Assembly: GCF_008330945.1 (NCBI RefSeq) | Contig: NZ_CP043489.1 | Coordinates: 4,475,501 to 4,539,500, forward strand | Direction of reading: 5' to 3' | Source of the DNA: Labrys sp. KNU-23 | GTDB taxonomy: Bacteria; Pseudomonadota; Alphaproteobacteria; Rhizobiales; Labraceae | DNA length: 64,000 bases | Part shown: positions 8,817 to 17,180 of the stretch, piece after piece | Layout: the number at the start of each line of letters is the position of its first letter | Numbering within the stretch: the first letter of the stretch is position 1 | Program-made: the position numbers and the translations under genes | Notes under the pieces: generated by a model | What the model saw: the letters and a program-made list of their open reading frames with translations, nothing else | What the model was told of the DNA's origin: nothing | Database searches by the model: none

Positions 8817-8943
8817 GAGCGGGGCCGCCTGGCCCCAGGTATTTTCCAGAAGAGCAGGCAGGTCTATCCGCTAAGGAGCTGGTGCAAGTGCGATTCGGGT
8901 GAATCGCACTTGTATCAATCAAGGGTGGCGTTCCCAGGAAAGG

Positions 8944-9219
8944 TCAGGCGCGCCGATGATGGCGATAGTGCCGGCGCTGATGGTGGCGATGCCGATAGCC
9001 TTCACCACCGCGTTGACGCAGCCAGCGCGGCCCGCGATGCACGCCCGGCACGCCATACCATTTGCAACGGGCAGCGCGGGAGGGGGCGTTGCAGGTCCGG
9101 TCCCTGACGGTCTGCACGAGCGAGGGATTGTCCGGCTGAGACACGGGCATGGCCGAGGAAGGACCGACGAGGGCGAAGGTGGCGCCCAGGGCGATGGCGG
9201 CGGCAATAAGAAATCTCAT
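8944..9219 (-). CDS. Small exported His-rich protein, unknown function
   Basis: 91 residues from the ATG at 9219, which has AGGAGAGG 4-11 bases upstream; an ATG at 9255 lacks such a site. MRFLIAAAIALGATFALVGPSSA is a clear signal peptide, written here as residues 1-23. The mature part has two cysteines (about 42 and 51 in RTCNAP and ARCKWYGVPG) and ends in a His/Arg-rich tail from about residue 73 with repeated H-H-R/R-H-H motifs. Such tails bind metal or acidic polymers, but no function is known to me. Monocistronic. Confidence 0.6.
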   Translation of the reverse strand: MRFLIAAAIALGATFALVGPSSAMPVSQPDNPSLVQTVRDRTCNAPSRAARCKWYGVPGVHRGPRWLRQRGGEGYRHRHHQRRHYRHHRRA

Positions 9220-9250
9220 GGACCTCTCCTGTCGAAATGAAACGAAAACA

Positions 9251-9282
9251 CGCATTTGATCGAAAACGCTCGATCAAACGCA
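9251..9282. promoter_or_regulatory. Inverted repeat upstream of the His-rich protein gene
   Basis: TTTGATCGA (9255-9263) and TCGATCAAA (9270-9278) are perfect complements, extended outward with one mismatch. It lies 36-60 bases upstream of the start at 9219 on the minus strand, so it is either a 5' leader hairpin or an operator. No matching promoter boxes are clear. Confidence 0.4.
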
Positions 9283-9412
9283 TGGGCAGGCAGAAAGTTC
9301 CGTATGGGATGACGATGTATAGCGGGGCGAACCCGCAAATTGATCCATCGCACCGCGGCTTAAAACAGGGCGATGAGCACGATTATCAGACGATGGATTT
9401 GCGGAATTTGAA

Positions 9413-9487
9413 TGGTGGGCGCGACAGGGATTGAACCTGTGACCCCTCCCGTGTGAAGGGAGTGCTCTCCCGCTGAGCTACGCGCCC
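9413..9487 (-). tRNA. tRNA-Val (anticodon CAC)
   Basis: 75 bases including an encoded CCA end. On the minus strand the acceptor stem is GGGCGCG paired with CGCGCCC, the D arm is GCTC-AGCGGGA-GAGC, the anticodon stem CTCCC/GGGAG encloses loop TTCACAC with anticodon CAC, and the T arm is ACAGG-TTCAATC-CCTGT. All stems pair perfectly. It reads the GUG valine codon. Confidence 0.97.
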
Positions 9488-9501
9488 CCCGAAGGGAACG
9501 C

Positions 9502-10200
9502 CTATTTGTATAAAGCCGGCTGCGCTGTCAAGTCGGTAATCGCATCGATCGCAGAAATCAGTTGATCGAAATGAGAAATGACGCGCGTTGCCCCCAATTG
9601 CGTGGCGGGAATGTCGGTATAACCGAAATCCACGCAGACAGAGGGCAGGCCGGCACGCAGCGCCGTATCGATGTCGGTCTTGCTGTCGCCCACCATGATG
9701 GCATGGGCGGGATCACCGCCGGCGGCCTCGATCGAGAGGGTGAGGTGGCGCGGATCGGGCTTGAACCAGGCGAAGGCGTCGCGCCCGCAAATCGCGCTGA
9801 AATAGGGGGCCAGCTTCAAGGCTTCGATCAGGCGCACCGAATGCTCGGTGACCTTGTTGGTGCACACGCCGAGCACCCAGCCTCGTGCCTTGAGCGTTTG
9901 CAGAGCCTCTTCGACGCCGTCGAAGGCCACCGTCTCATCGGCCAGGTGCTCGCCGTAATAGTCGAGGAAGTCGCCATAGAGCACGTCCATGCGGGCGGGT
10001 TCGATCACCTGGCCGCATTCGGCAAAGCCGCGTTCCAGCAAGGCGCGGGCACCGGCGCCCAGCAGGCTGTGGGCCTTTTCCACCGGCAAGGCGGACAATC
10101 CCTCGCGTGCGAGAATGAAATTCAGCGTCCCCATGAGGTCGCGGGCACTGTCGACCAAGGTCCCGTCGAGGTCGAAAATTGCTGTCCGCGGCTGCATCAT
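9502..10200 (-). CDS. gph: Phosphoglycolate phosphatase (HAD family)
   Basis: 232 residues from the ATG at 10200 (MMQPRTAIFDLDGTLVDS); the longer reading to 10341 adds 47 residues with no family match. HAD motifs: I FDLDGTLVDS with Asp10 and Asp12, II VCTNK, III lysine in AWFKPDPRHL, IV MVGDSKTDIDTA. A helical cap lies between motifs I and II. It should hydrolyse 2-phosphoglycolate to glycolate, clearing a by-product of DNA repair or oxygenase activity. In alphaproteobacteria gph often neighbours rpiA, as it does here (rpiA starts 752 bp away on the other strand), which supports the call. Confidence 0.88.
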   Translation of the reverse strand: MMQPRTAIFDLDGTLVDSARDLMGTLNFILAREGLSALPVEKAHSLLGAGARALLERGFAECGQVIEPARMDVLYGDFLDYYGEHLADETVAFDGVEEALQTLKARGWVLGVCTNKVTEHSVRLIEALKLAPYFSAICGRDAFAWFKPDPRHLTLSIEAAGGDPAHAIMVGDSKTDIDTALRAGLPSVCVDFGYTDIPATQLGATRVISHFDQLISAIDAITDLTAQPALYK

Positions 10201-10398
10201 GCTGTTCTTTCTGGCTCGGTCTGGAAAATGCCATGTCTGGGTGGCAAGCGGAGATTCGGGAATTTCACGATTCGAGATAGGACTGCATTGTCCGTCCGAA
10301 TGTAACCGGGTTCGATCGCGCCTGACTAGGGCGTGTGACACGACGCCCCAGGCATTCGAGGCATTGCGGTCCGCTCCAGCAAAGATGAGCCAGTCATC

Positions 10399-10752
10399 AT
10401 GAAGACTTCGCTAGGCCTTGCAGCCCTTCTTCTGACCACCGCCCCGGCGCTGGCCGGCGACTATGTGTTCGCAGCGGCGCCGCAGAAGGATCTCAACCGG
10501 ATCTATAGGGTCGATCGCCTGACGGGTGAGGTGGGGGCCTGCCAATATGGCGTCAAGGAGGACAATACCGGCGTTACCCTTTGTTTTCCGGCTGGTGAAG
10601 GGGCCGGCAAGCAGGAGCCCGGCGACTACACACTGATCGCCTCCAGCCATGAGCGCGAGAGTTCGGTGTTCCGGGTGGAACAGCGCACCGGTACGATGAG
10701 CGTGTGCTATGTCTGGAAGGATCAGGTCATCTGCACGCCGCCTGGGAAATAA
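10399..10752 (+). CDS. Small exported protein with two Cys-containing repeats, unknown
   Basis: 117 residues. Residues 1-19 (MKTSLGLAALLLTTAPALA) form a signal peptide. The mature part contains two similar units: IYRVDRLTGEVGACQYGV with a following LC (residues about 34-59), and VFRVEQRTGTMSVCYVW with a following IC (about 92-113). Each unit has a hydrophobic strand, Arg-Thr/Leu-Thr-Gly turn and a cysteine pair, suggesting a duplicated beta-hairpin with a disulfide. I do not recognise the family. It is a single gene between gph and rpiA. Confidence 0.7.
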   Translation: MKTSLGLAALLLTTAPALAGDYVFAAAPQKDLNRIYRVDRLTGEVGACQYGVKEDNTGVTLCFPAGEGAGKQEPGDYTLIASSHERESSVFRVEQRTGTMSVCYVWKDQVICTPPGK

Positions 10753-10817
10753 GGAGGGGCCGTCGACGGACGGCGCCTCCGCTGCTCGAAAGCGGACGAG
10801 CCCGATTTTCGGAATCC

Positions 10818-10854
10818 AATTTTCCAGAATTGAATTTTCCAGAATTGAATTTTC
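10818..10854. repeat. Short tandem repeat, 15-bp unit, about 2.4 copies
   Basis: AATTTTCCAGAATTG is repeated exactly at 10818-10832 and 10833-10847, followed by a partial third copy. It lies in the 199-bp gap before rpiA. Each unit is AT-rich and contains TTCCAGAA, an imperfect dyad. It could bind a regulator or be a replication slippage tract. Confidence 0.6.
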
Positions 10855-10951
10855 TTGGTGTCTACCCGCTTGCTTCTCAAACTTAACTGATGCAATCGGC
10901 AGCAAAGCCGTTATAACCGCCACCCGATAACCCGAACAGCACAAGGTTGCC

Positions 10952-11650
10952 ATGACCCCTGACGACATGAAGCGCGAAGCAGCCCGAGCCGCGCTCGCCC
11001 ATGTCGAAAGCGGCATGCGGCTGGGCCTGGGCCACGGCTCGACGGCCAAGCATTTCGTCGACCTGCTGGGCGAGAAGGTGCGCGACGGGCTCGATGTCAT
11101 TTGCGTACCGGCATCCGAATTCACCCATGACCAGGCCCAGAGCCTCGGCATTCCCCTGACCACGCTCGACGAGACGCCCGAACTCGATCTGGCCGTCGAT
11201 GGAGCCGACGAGATCGGTCCGGCTCTCGGGCTGATCAAGGGCGGTGGCGGCGCGCTGCTGCGTGAGAAGATCGTCGCCTCGGCGGCAGCTTCGATGCTGG
11301 TGATCGCCGACGAATCCAAGGTCGTCCCGGTGCTCGGGCGTTTCCCGCTGCCAGTCGAGGTTATTCCCTTCGGTTTCGGCGCAACCCGGGCGGCAATCGA
11401 GCGCATTGCCGCAAAACTCGGACTTTCCGGTGAATTGCGCCTGCGCCAGCAGCCCGGTGGCCTTGTTTTCGTCACGGATGGCGGGCACCACATCCTTGAT
11501 TGCCACTTTCAACAGATTCCCGATCCCGCTGCTCTGGCGGCGGGCCTGTCCACCATTCCCGGTGTCGTCGAACACGGATTGTTTCTCGGATATGCCAAGG
11601 GCGCTTACGTCGCCGGCTCTTCGGGAGTCCGCTTCATCGGGCCAGCCTGA
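10952..11650 (+). CDS. rpiA: Ribose-5-phosphate isomerase A
   Basis: 232 residues, standard length. The family motifs are present: [16 protein letters not shown] (residues 25-40), the active-site loop [20 protein letters not shown] (about 87-106) with catalytic Asp residues and following LLREKIVA with the conserved Glu/Lys, and the C-terminal [17 protein letters not shown]. It interconverts ribose-5-phosphate and ribulose-5-phosphate in the cytoplasmic pentose phosphate pathway. It is followed 17 bp later by a DUF2059 protein gene, likely one transcript that ends at the hairpin at 12329. Confidence 0.96.
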   Translation: MTPDDMKREAARAALAHVESGMRLGLGHGSTAKHFVDLLGEKVRDGLDVICVPASEFTHDQAQSLGIPLTTLDETPELDLAVDGADEIGPALGLIKGGGGALLREKIVASAAASMLVIADESKVVPVLGRFPLPVEVIPFGFGATRAAIERIAAKLGLSGELRLRQQPGGLVFVTDGGHHILDCHFQQIPDPAALAAGLSTIPGVVEHGLFLGYAKGAYVAGSSGVRFIGPA

Positions 11651-11667
11651 TTTGTGATGGGAGTTCC

Positions 11668-12306
11668 ATGATGCTTCGTCAACGCCATGTTTGTGGGCAG
11701 GTCCGCGTCTTGGCCGCCGCCATGGTCGCCGGACTGCTTGCAAGCGCTGCTGTGCTGCCGGCTTCGGCGCAGAATGCCACGCCGGCGCCCACGGCCGAGG
11801 TGCCTACGGGCAACGCCCAGCCTACGCCCGAGCAATTGGCGACGGCCGTGCAGTTTCTGAAGGCCTCCGGCCTTACCGTCGGTTTCGACGACATCATTCC
11901 GCAATATCTGCAGCAGGCGACCGCCATCTATACGGGCCAGCGTCCCGAGCTCAGCCAGACCATCAGCGAGGCGGCAGTCTCGCTGGTGCCCGAATTCATG
12001 AAGAAGCGGGTCGATCTCGATAACAGCCTTGCCAAGTTCTACACCACGCGTTTCAGCGAGGACGAGCTCAAGCAGCTGATCACTTTCTATGAGAGTCCGG
12101 TCGGCAAAAAGCTCGCCACCCAGCAGCAGATCATCCTGCGCGACAGCATGCCGGTGGTGCAGGGCTGGACGCGCGATCTGCAGAACGGCGTGATGAAGCG
12201 GGTGCGCGAAGAGGTCGAGAAGAAGGGCGGCAAGCTCGGCCCGTCGCCGGCCGACGCGCCTGCGGAAGGGGACGCACCGGCCCAGCCCGCTGCACCGGCC
12301 CAATAA
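11668..12306 (+). CDS. DUF2059-domain exported protein
   Basis: 212 residues from the ATG at 11668 (a second ATG follows directly). A signal peptide ending near ASAQ (residue 35) is followed by a Pro/Thr/Ala-rich stretch, then the DUF2059 helix bundle (about 90-185), with the family-typical FYTTRFSEDELKQLITFYES and SPVGKKLATQQQ. The tail from about residue 190 is Ala/Pro-rich. DUF2059 proteins are periplasmic and of unknown function. It sits 17 bp behind rpiA, an arrangement also recalled from other alphaproteobacteria as rpiA-DUF2059-gor; the three genes here follow that order. Confidence 0.88.
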   Translation: MMLRQRHVCGQVRVLAAAMVAGLLASAAVLPASAQNATPAPTAEVPTGNAQPTPEQLATAVQFLKASGLTVGFDDIIPQYLQQATAIYTGQRPELSQTISEAAVSLVPEFMKKRVDLDNSLAKFYTTRFSEDELKQLITFYESPVGKKLATQQQIILRDSMPVVQGWTRDLQNGVMKRVREEVEKKGGKLGPSPADAPAEGDAPAQPAAPAQ

Positions 12307-12328
12307 ATTCGAATATCAGCATTGTCGG

Positions 12329-12361
12329 GAAGCGGGATTGATCACATCAGTCCCGCTTCTT
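12329..12361 (+). terminator. Rho-independent-type terminator after DUF2059 gene
   Basis: GAAGCGGGA (12329-12337) pairs with TCCCGCTTC (12351-12359) across a 13-base loop, followed by TT only. It lies 23 bases after the stop codon. Confidence 0.55.
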
Positions 12362-12411
12362 ACGTTCAGGCCTCCCTCGAACGGCCCTCAGGCCTGACCG
12401 GTAGGGTACGA

Positions 12412-12533
12412 GAGCATCTTGCGATTGGACGGAAGCACCTTCAATTGCAAAGACGCCATGGCCAATCCGTTGGATTGGCCGCAAACAAGGAGTTAGAGCA
12501 AACAAGCGTTCAGTCATGAACGCCCTTTGCTCC
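12412..12533 (+). repeat. Intergenic repeat family copy 1
   Basis: About 122 bp. The core elements in order are TCTTGCGATT, TTGCAAAGACGC, a hairpin GGCCAATCC/GGATTGGCC (12460-12480), ACAAGGAGTTAGAGCAAA and a hairpin GCGTTCA/TGAACGC followed by TTTGCTCC. The same order recurs inverted at 51488-51610 and in diverged form at 62208-62305. Its position just before gor argues that gor starts after it, at 12552. Confidence 0.8.
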
Positions 12534-12551
12534 GGAAATCAGGCGGGTACC

Positions 12552-13913
12552 ATGTCGCAATTCGACTATGATCTGTTCGTGATCGGCGCCGGATCCGGCG
12601 GCGTCCGTGCGGCCCGCATCGCGGCCTCCCACGGTGCCAGGGTCGCTGTCGCCGAAGAGTTCAGGGTCGGCGGCACTTGCGTGATCCGCGGCTGCGTGCC
12701 CAAGAAGCTCTATGTGCTGGCGAGCCGCTTCGCCGACGAATTCCGCGAGGCAGCCGGCTTCGGCTGGACGGTACCCCAGCCCGAATTTTCCTGGCCCAAG
12801 CTCGTGGCCGCCAAGGAAGCCGAGATCACCAGGCTGGAGCGTGCTTATTCGGCCAATCTGGAAAAATCCTCGGTCGCGACCTTCCCAAGCCGCGCCAAGA
12901 TTACCGGGCCGCATACCATTCAGCTCGATGGCGGACGCAGCTTCACCGCCGGCCGGATCCTGATTGCGACCGGCGGGGCGCCGGTCAAGCCGAACATTCC
13001 GGGAGCCGACCTAGCCATCACTTCCAACGAAGTCTTCGACCTGCCGGCCCTGCCGGAGACGATGATCATCGTCGGCGGCGGCTACATCGCAGTCGAGTTC
13101 GCCTGCCTCCTGCAGAGGCTCGGCGTGAAGGTGACCCTGGTCTATCGCGGCGAGGCCATCCTGCGTGGTTTCGACGACGACGTCCGCCGGGTATTGACGG
13201 AGGCGATGGGCGCAGCCGGCATCGAGATCCTGATCCGCACCGATCTCAAGCGCATCGAGGCCGACAAGGTCGGTGGGCGGCAAGTGACCCTTACCAACGG
13301 CCAGACGCGTCATGTCGGCGAGATCATGGTGGCGACCGGGCGCAGGCCCAATACGGCGGGTCTTGGTCTTGAAACGGTGGGGGTCGAGGTCAACACCGCC
13401 GGTGCCATTGCGGTTGACGACCAGTCGCGCACCACCGCGCCGGGGATCTGGGCGGTGGGTGACGTCACCAACCGCATCAATCTTACCCCCGTCGCCATCC
13501 GCGAAGGCCATGCCTTTGCCGATACCGTCTTCGGCCATAAGACCTGGCTCGCCGATCATCGCCTCGTGCCGACGGCTGTGTTCTCGACGCCGGAAATCGG
13601 CACTGTCGGGTTGAGTGAGGATGAGGCGCGTGCCAAATGCGGAGGCGGTGTCACCATTTTTCAGACCTCGTTCCGTTCCATGAAGGCCACCCTGTCGGGT
13701 AGCGGTGATCGCGTCTTCATGAAGCTGGTGGTTGACAAGGTTGATGACAAAGTTCTCGGCGTGCACATCGTGGGCGAGGGGGCTGCCGAAATGGCTCAGT
13801 TGCTGGCGATCAGCGTCAAGATGGGCGCGACAAAGGCCGATTTCGATGCCACCATGCCGCTGCATCCGAGCGCGGCCGAGGAATTGGTGACGCTGCGCAC
13901 CCCCGTCCGCTAA
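12552..13913 (+). CDS. gor: Glutathione-disulfide reductase
   Basis: 453 residues from the ATG at 12552 (MSQFDYDLFVIGAGSGG). An ATG at 12516 lies inside a repeat element and is rejected. The FAD site is VIGAGSGG (10-17). The redox disulfide is GGTCVIRGCVPKK with Cys43 and Cys48. The NADPH site is IIVGGGYIAVEFA (about 172-184). The second FAD contact is APGIWAVGDVTN and the C-terminal catalytic pair is His438/Glu443 in LHPSAAEE. It reduces oxidised glutathione with NADPH in the cytoplasm as a homodimer. It is the last gene of the rpiA cluster but is separated from it by a terminator and the repeat. Confidence 0.96.
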   Translation: MSQFDYDLFVIGAGSGGVRAARIAASHGARVAVAEEFRVGGTCVIRGCVPKKLYVLASRFADEFREAAGFGWTVPQPEFSWPKLVAAKEAEITRLERAYSANLEKSSVATFPSRAKITGPHTIQLDGGRSFTAGRILIATGGAPVKPNIPGADLAITSNEVFDLPALPETMIIVGGGYIAVEFACLLQRLGVKVTLVYRGEAILRGFDDDVRRVLTEAMGAAGIEILIRTDLKRIEADKVGGRQVTLTNGQTRHVGEIMVATGRRPNTAGLGLETVGVEVNTAGAIAVDDQSRTTAPGIWAVGDVTNRINLTPVAIREGHAFADTVFGHKTWLADHRLVPTAVFSTPEIGTVGLSEDEARAKCGGGVTIFQTSFRSMKATLSGSGDRVFMKLVVDKVDDKVLGVHIVGEGAAEMAQLLAISVKMGATKADFDATMPLHPSAAEELVTLRTPVR

Positions 13914-14034
13914 GCTGGTCTTTACCAGCCCGGTTGCAGATTGCGCGCCGCGCGTGATGGCTGCGATTCCCCCATTGGGGTGTCCAGGTGTCCCGCAAGA
14001 GGGCGGGCAGGGCAGGCGGTTCGGGGAGGGCGTG

Positions 14035-15234
14035 ATGCGGGCTCCTGTGGCGATTTTCGGTGCGATGGCCGCCAGCATGTTTTTGCTGGCGAACGCGGCC
14101 TCGGCGCTCAATCTCACCCCGCCCCATGGGCGGCATGTTTCTCCCTTGCGCGTCGCGCCCGCACAGCCCCAGGCGGAAGAGGCCATCACCGATTGCGATC
14201 GCCTGGCGGCCAGTCCCGAGGACAGCCAGAAAGTGGTGGATGGCGTCGGGATCGAAACGCTCGACGGCACGCTCGCCCTGGCACGCTGCCAGGAGGCCGT
14301 CAGCCGCTATCCCGCTGTTGCGCGCTTTCAGTTCCAGCTCGGCCGGGCCCAGGAAAAGCTTGGCAATGACCAGGCTTCTCTCGATGCCTATCGCAAGGCG
14401 GCCGATCTCGGCAGCCTGATCGCGGCCTTCTCGGCCGGTGTGCGCGAGCGCGATGGCGTCGGCACGCCGGGCAATGACATCGAGGCGAACCGCCTGTTCA
14501 AGCTGTGCGCCGACAAGGGCGATGCCGATTGTCTCAACTCTCTGGCCTATCAGTATCAGGTCGGGCGCGGCGTGAAGGTCGATCCGGCCGAGGCGCTGGC
14601 ACTCTACAAGAAGGCAGCCGAGGCGGGACTGACCGCCGCCAACGTCAATCTCGGCTTTCTCTATCGGGACGGCGAGGGCGTCACCCAGGATTTCGCCGAG
14701 GCAGCCCGGCAGTTCCAGGCGGCTGCCGACAAAGGCGACCCGGCGGGTGCACGCAACCTTGCTTTGGCGTATCAGGCCGGGCAGGGCGTGCCGAAGGACG
14801 GAGCCAAAGCGGTGGCGCTGTTCCAGGCTGCTGCCGACCAGGGTGATGACGATGCCCTGGTCAAGATCGCCTATGCCTATCTGAGTGGCGACGGCGTGCC
14901 CAAGGATGAAGCCAAATCAGTCACCTATTACCGCCTGGCTGCCGATCGCGGCAACACCGACGGCATGGCGGGGCTCGCCTTTGCCTATGCCAACGGCACG
15001 GGTATTCCGGCCGACGGCAAGGCGGCAGCGTTGTGGCTGATGCGCGCGCTCGCGGCCGGCAACGAGTACAGCTTCAACCAGCTCACCGATCATTGGGGCG
15101 CCTGGAACCTGGACGCCCGCATGGAGGTACAGTCGATCCTGGTCGATCGCGGCCTCTACAGCGGCGCGACCAAGGGCACGCTCAATCGCGAGACCTTGAA
15201 GGCGCTCAAGATTTTGGCGGGGCGGGAGAATTGA
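14035..15234 (+). CDS. Exported Sel1-repeat (SLR/TPR-like) protein
   Basis: 399 residues from the ATG at 14035, preceded by GGGGAGGG; GTG at 14032 is possible. Residues 1-24 form a signal peptide ending in ANAASA. Residues about 70-125 resemble a TPR-like lead-in, then six Sel1 repeats of 36 residues run from about 126 to 345, for example the units with YQVGRGVKVDPAEALALYKK, YRDGEGVTQDFAEAARQFQA and YQAGQGVPKDGAKAVALFQA. The C terminus (YSGATKGTLNRETLKALK) looks like a half peptidoglycan-binding motif. Sel1 arrays mediate protein-protein contacts, often in envelope signalling or secretion. The partner is unknown. Confidence 0.85.
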   Translation: MRAPVAIFGAMAASMFLLANAASALNLTPPHGRHVSPLRVAPAQPQAEEAITDCDRLAASPEDSQKVVDGVGIETLDGTLALARCQEAVSRYPAVARFQFQLGRAQEKLGNDQASLDAYRKAADLGSLIAAFSAGVRERDGVGTPGNDIEANRLFKLCADKGDADCLNSLAYQYQVGRGVKVDPAEALALYKKAAEAGLTAANVNLGFLYRDGEGVTQDFAEAARQFQAAADKGDPAGARNLALAYQAGQGVPKDGAKAVALFQAAADQGDDDALVKIAYAYLSGDGVPKDEAKSVTYYRLAADRGNTDGMAGLAFAYANGTGIPADGKAAALWLMRALAAGNEYSFNQLTDHWGAWNLDARMEVQSILVDRGLYSGATKGTLNRETLKALKILAGREN

Positions 15235-15565
15235 GGACATGATCTTCTGGGAGAGCTGGCTTCCAGCCCGATCTTCCGTTCTGTTCGGCGGTGCGTTTCC
15301 AGGATCAGGCTGAAAGCCAGCGGCCCGGGACAAGCTGGCCTCAATGTGGGGCTCGGTATCGAACGCGCCCCGCGATTTGGCGGAAACGGCCGGAACTTGC
15401 CCGAAGATTTCGTAAATGGGACTGAAAACCACGGCTTTATGCTGGTTTTCTATTTGCCGGGCGCGTATAGAACCGGCCTTCGCCGGAAAACGCCGGCCTC
15501 GTGAAAGTATCGTAGTCGTGCAGGGCGGCTATAGCCGGTTCGCCCTGAGAACAGGAAGTATACTC
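15235..15565. other. Intergenic region with imperfect inverted repeat
   Basis: 331 bp between the Sel1 gene and DAHP synthase. A 19-bp inverted repeat with two mismatches (15255-15273 and 15303-15321) could terminate the Sel1 transcript. No coding signal; an in-frame extension of the DAHP synthase up to 15416 lacks family similarity. No clear promoter boxes. Confidence 0.5.
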
Positions 15566-16951
15566 ATGTCCGAGCGTTGGACACCGCAGAGCTGGCGTTC
15601 CAGGCCAATTCAGCAGTCGCCCGTCTATCCCGACGAAAAGGCTCTCAACGACGTCGAGGCGACGCTCGCCACCTTCCCGCCACTCGTCTTTGCCGGCGAG
15701 GCGCGCAAGCTCAAGCGCCAGCTCGCCAAGGTCGCGGCCGGCGAGGCTTTCCTGCTCCAGGGCGGCGACTGCGCCGAGAGCTTTGCCGAGCATGGCGCCG
15801 ACAACATCCGCGACTTCTTCCGCGTCTTCCTGCAGATGGCCGTGGTGCTCACATTCGCCGGTTCCTCGCCGGTGGTGAAGGTCGGCCGCATCGCCGGCCA
15901 GTTCGCCAAGCCGCGCTCGGCGCCCACCGAAAAGGTCGGCGAGATCGAGCTGCCCGTCTATCGCGGTGACATTGTCAACGGCACCGAATTCACCGCCGAG
16001 GCCCGCATTCCCGATCCGCGGCGCCAGCTCGAGGCCTATCGCCAGTCGGCGGCGACGCTGAACCTGCTGCGCGCCTTCGCCAGCGGCGGCTATGCCAATC
16101 TCGCCCATGTGCATCAGTGGATGCTCGGCTTCGTCAAGGACTCGCCGCAGAGCTCGAAATATCAGGCGCTGGCCGAGCGCATCACCGAGACGCTCGACTT
16201 CATGCGCGCCTGCGGCATCGATCCGGAGCTTCATCCGGAAATGCGCATCACTGATTTCTACACCAGCCACGAAGCCCTGCTGCTTGGCTATGAGCAGGCG
16301 ATGGCGCGCATCGATTCCACCTCGGGCGATCCCTATGCCACCTCGGGCCATTTCATCTGGATCGGCGACCGCACGCGCCAGCTCGATCACGCCCATGTCG
16401 AGTTCTTCCGCGGCGTCAAGAATCCGATCGGCCTGAAATGCGGCCCCTCGCTCAAGCCCGACGAGTTGATCAAGCTGATCGACATCCTCAATCCCGAAAA
16501 CGAGCCGGGGCGCCTGACCCTGATCGCGCGCTTCGGCCATGACAAGGTCGAGCAGCACCTGCCCGAGCTCATCCGCGCCGTGAAGCGTGAGGGTCGTTCG
16601 GTGGTGTGGTCCTGCGATCCGATGCATGGCAACACGGTGAAGGCGATGAACGGCTACAAGACCCGGCCGTTCGACCAGATCACCGGCGAGATCAAGAGCT
16701 TCTTTGCCGTACACCAGGCCGAGGGCACCTATGCCGGCGGCCTTCATCTGGAGATGACCGGCAAGAACGTCACCGAATGCACCGGTGGCGCCCGCGCCGT
16801 GAGCGAGGCCGATCTCGCCGACCGCTACCACACTCATTGCGATCCGCGCCTCAACGCCGAGCAGGCCATCGAGGTTGCCTTCATGGTGGCGGATCTCGTC
16901 AAGAAGGAACGTTCCGGCCAGGTCAAGCCGAGCATCATCGCAGCCGAGTGA
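15566..16951 (+). CDS. 3-deoxy-7-phosphoheptulonate synthase, class II
   Basis: 461 residues from the ATG at 15566 ([17 protein letters not shown]), with AGGA 11-14 bases upstream. Class II (plant-type) features: [14 protein letters not shown] with the metal-binding Cys, [12 protein letters not shown], the [18 protein letters not shown] phosphoenolpyruvate site, [10 protein letters not shown] with the metal His, [18 protein letters not shown] with the metal Glu, and [14 protein letters not shown] with the metal Asp. It condenses phosphoenolpyruvate and erythrose-4-phosphate, the first step of the shikimate pathway. It stands alone; there is no aromatic gene cluster nearby. Confidence 0.96.
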   Translation: MSERWTPQSWRSRPIQQSPVYPDEKALNDVEATLATFPPLVFAGEARKLKRQLAKVAAGEAFLLQGGDCAESFAEHGADNIRDFFRVFLQMAVVLTFAGSSPVVKVGRIAGQFAKPRSAPTEKVGEIELPVYRGDIVNGTEFTAEARIPDPRRQLEAYRQSAATLNLLRAFASGGYANLAHVHQWMLGFVKDSPQSSKYQALAERITETLDFMRACGIDPELHPEMRITDFYTSHEALLLGYEQAMARIDSTSGDPYATSGHFIWIGDRTRQLDHAHVEFFRGVKNPIGLKCGPSLKPDELIKLIDILNPENEPGRLTLIARFGHDKVEQHLPELIRAVKREGRSVVWSCDPMHGNTVKAMNGYKTRPFDQITGEIKSFFAVHQAEGTYAGGLHLEMTGKNVTECTGGARAVSEADLADRYHTHCDPRLNAEQAIEVAFMVADLVKKERSGQVKPSIIAAE

Positions 16952-16971
16952 GGCCAGGTTGCCGGGTCCGT

Positions 16972-17060
16972 TCCTGGGATCGCAGGCGTCCCCGCCTGCT
17001 TTTCCCATCTGCTGCCGGATTGCTTCCAAGAGCAGTCGGGGACGCTTGCGATCCCAGGGA
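16972..17060. repeat. Imperfect inverted repeat after DAHP synthase
   Basis: Left arm 16972-16999 and right arm 17032-17060 pair with a few mismatches: both contain TGGGATCGCA or its complement, GCGTCCCCG or its complement. The 32-base loop has no coding signal. It starts 20 bases after the stop codon and resembles a dispersed palindromic element acting as terminator. Confidence 0.6.
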
Positions 17061-17180
17061 AACCGCGTCTTCGACGCGCGGTGATTCCGCGGATTTTCCT
17101 TCGATGCTGCATGTCGATGCGATCGATGCATCACAGGCCTGAGCCATGGTTGCCGCTCCCGAAGGCAACCATGGATCGCC

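Noticed and set aside
13011-14270. 419-codon minus-strand reading across gor and the Sel1 gene start
   Set aside because: Antisense to two well supported genes and spans their junction; no recognisable domains.
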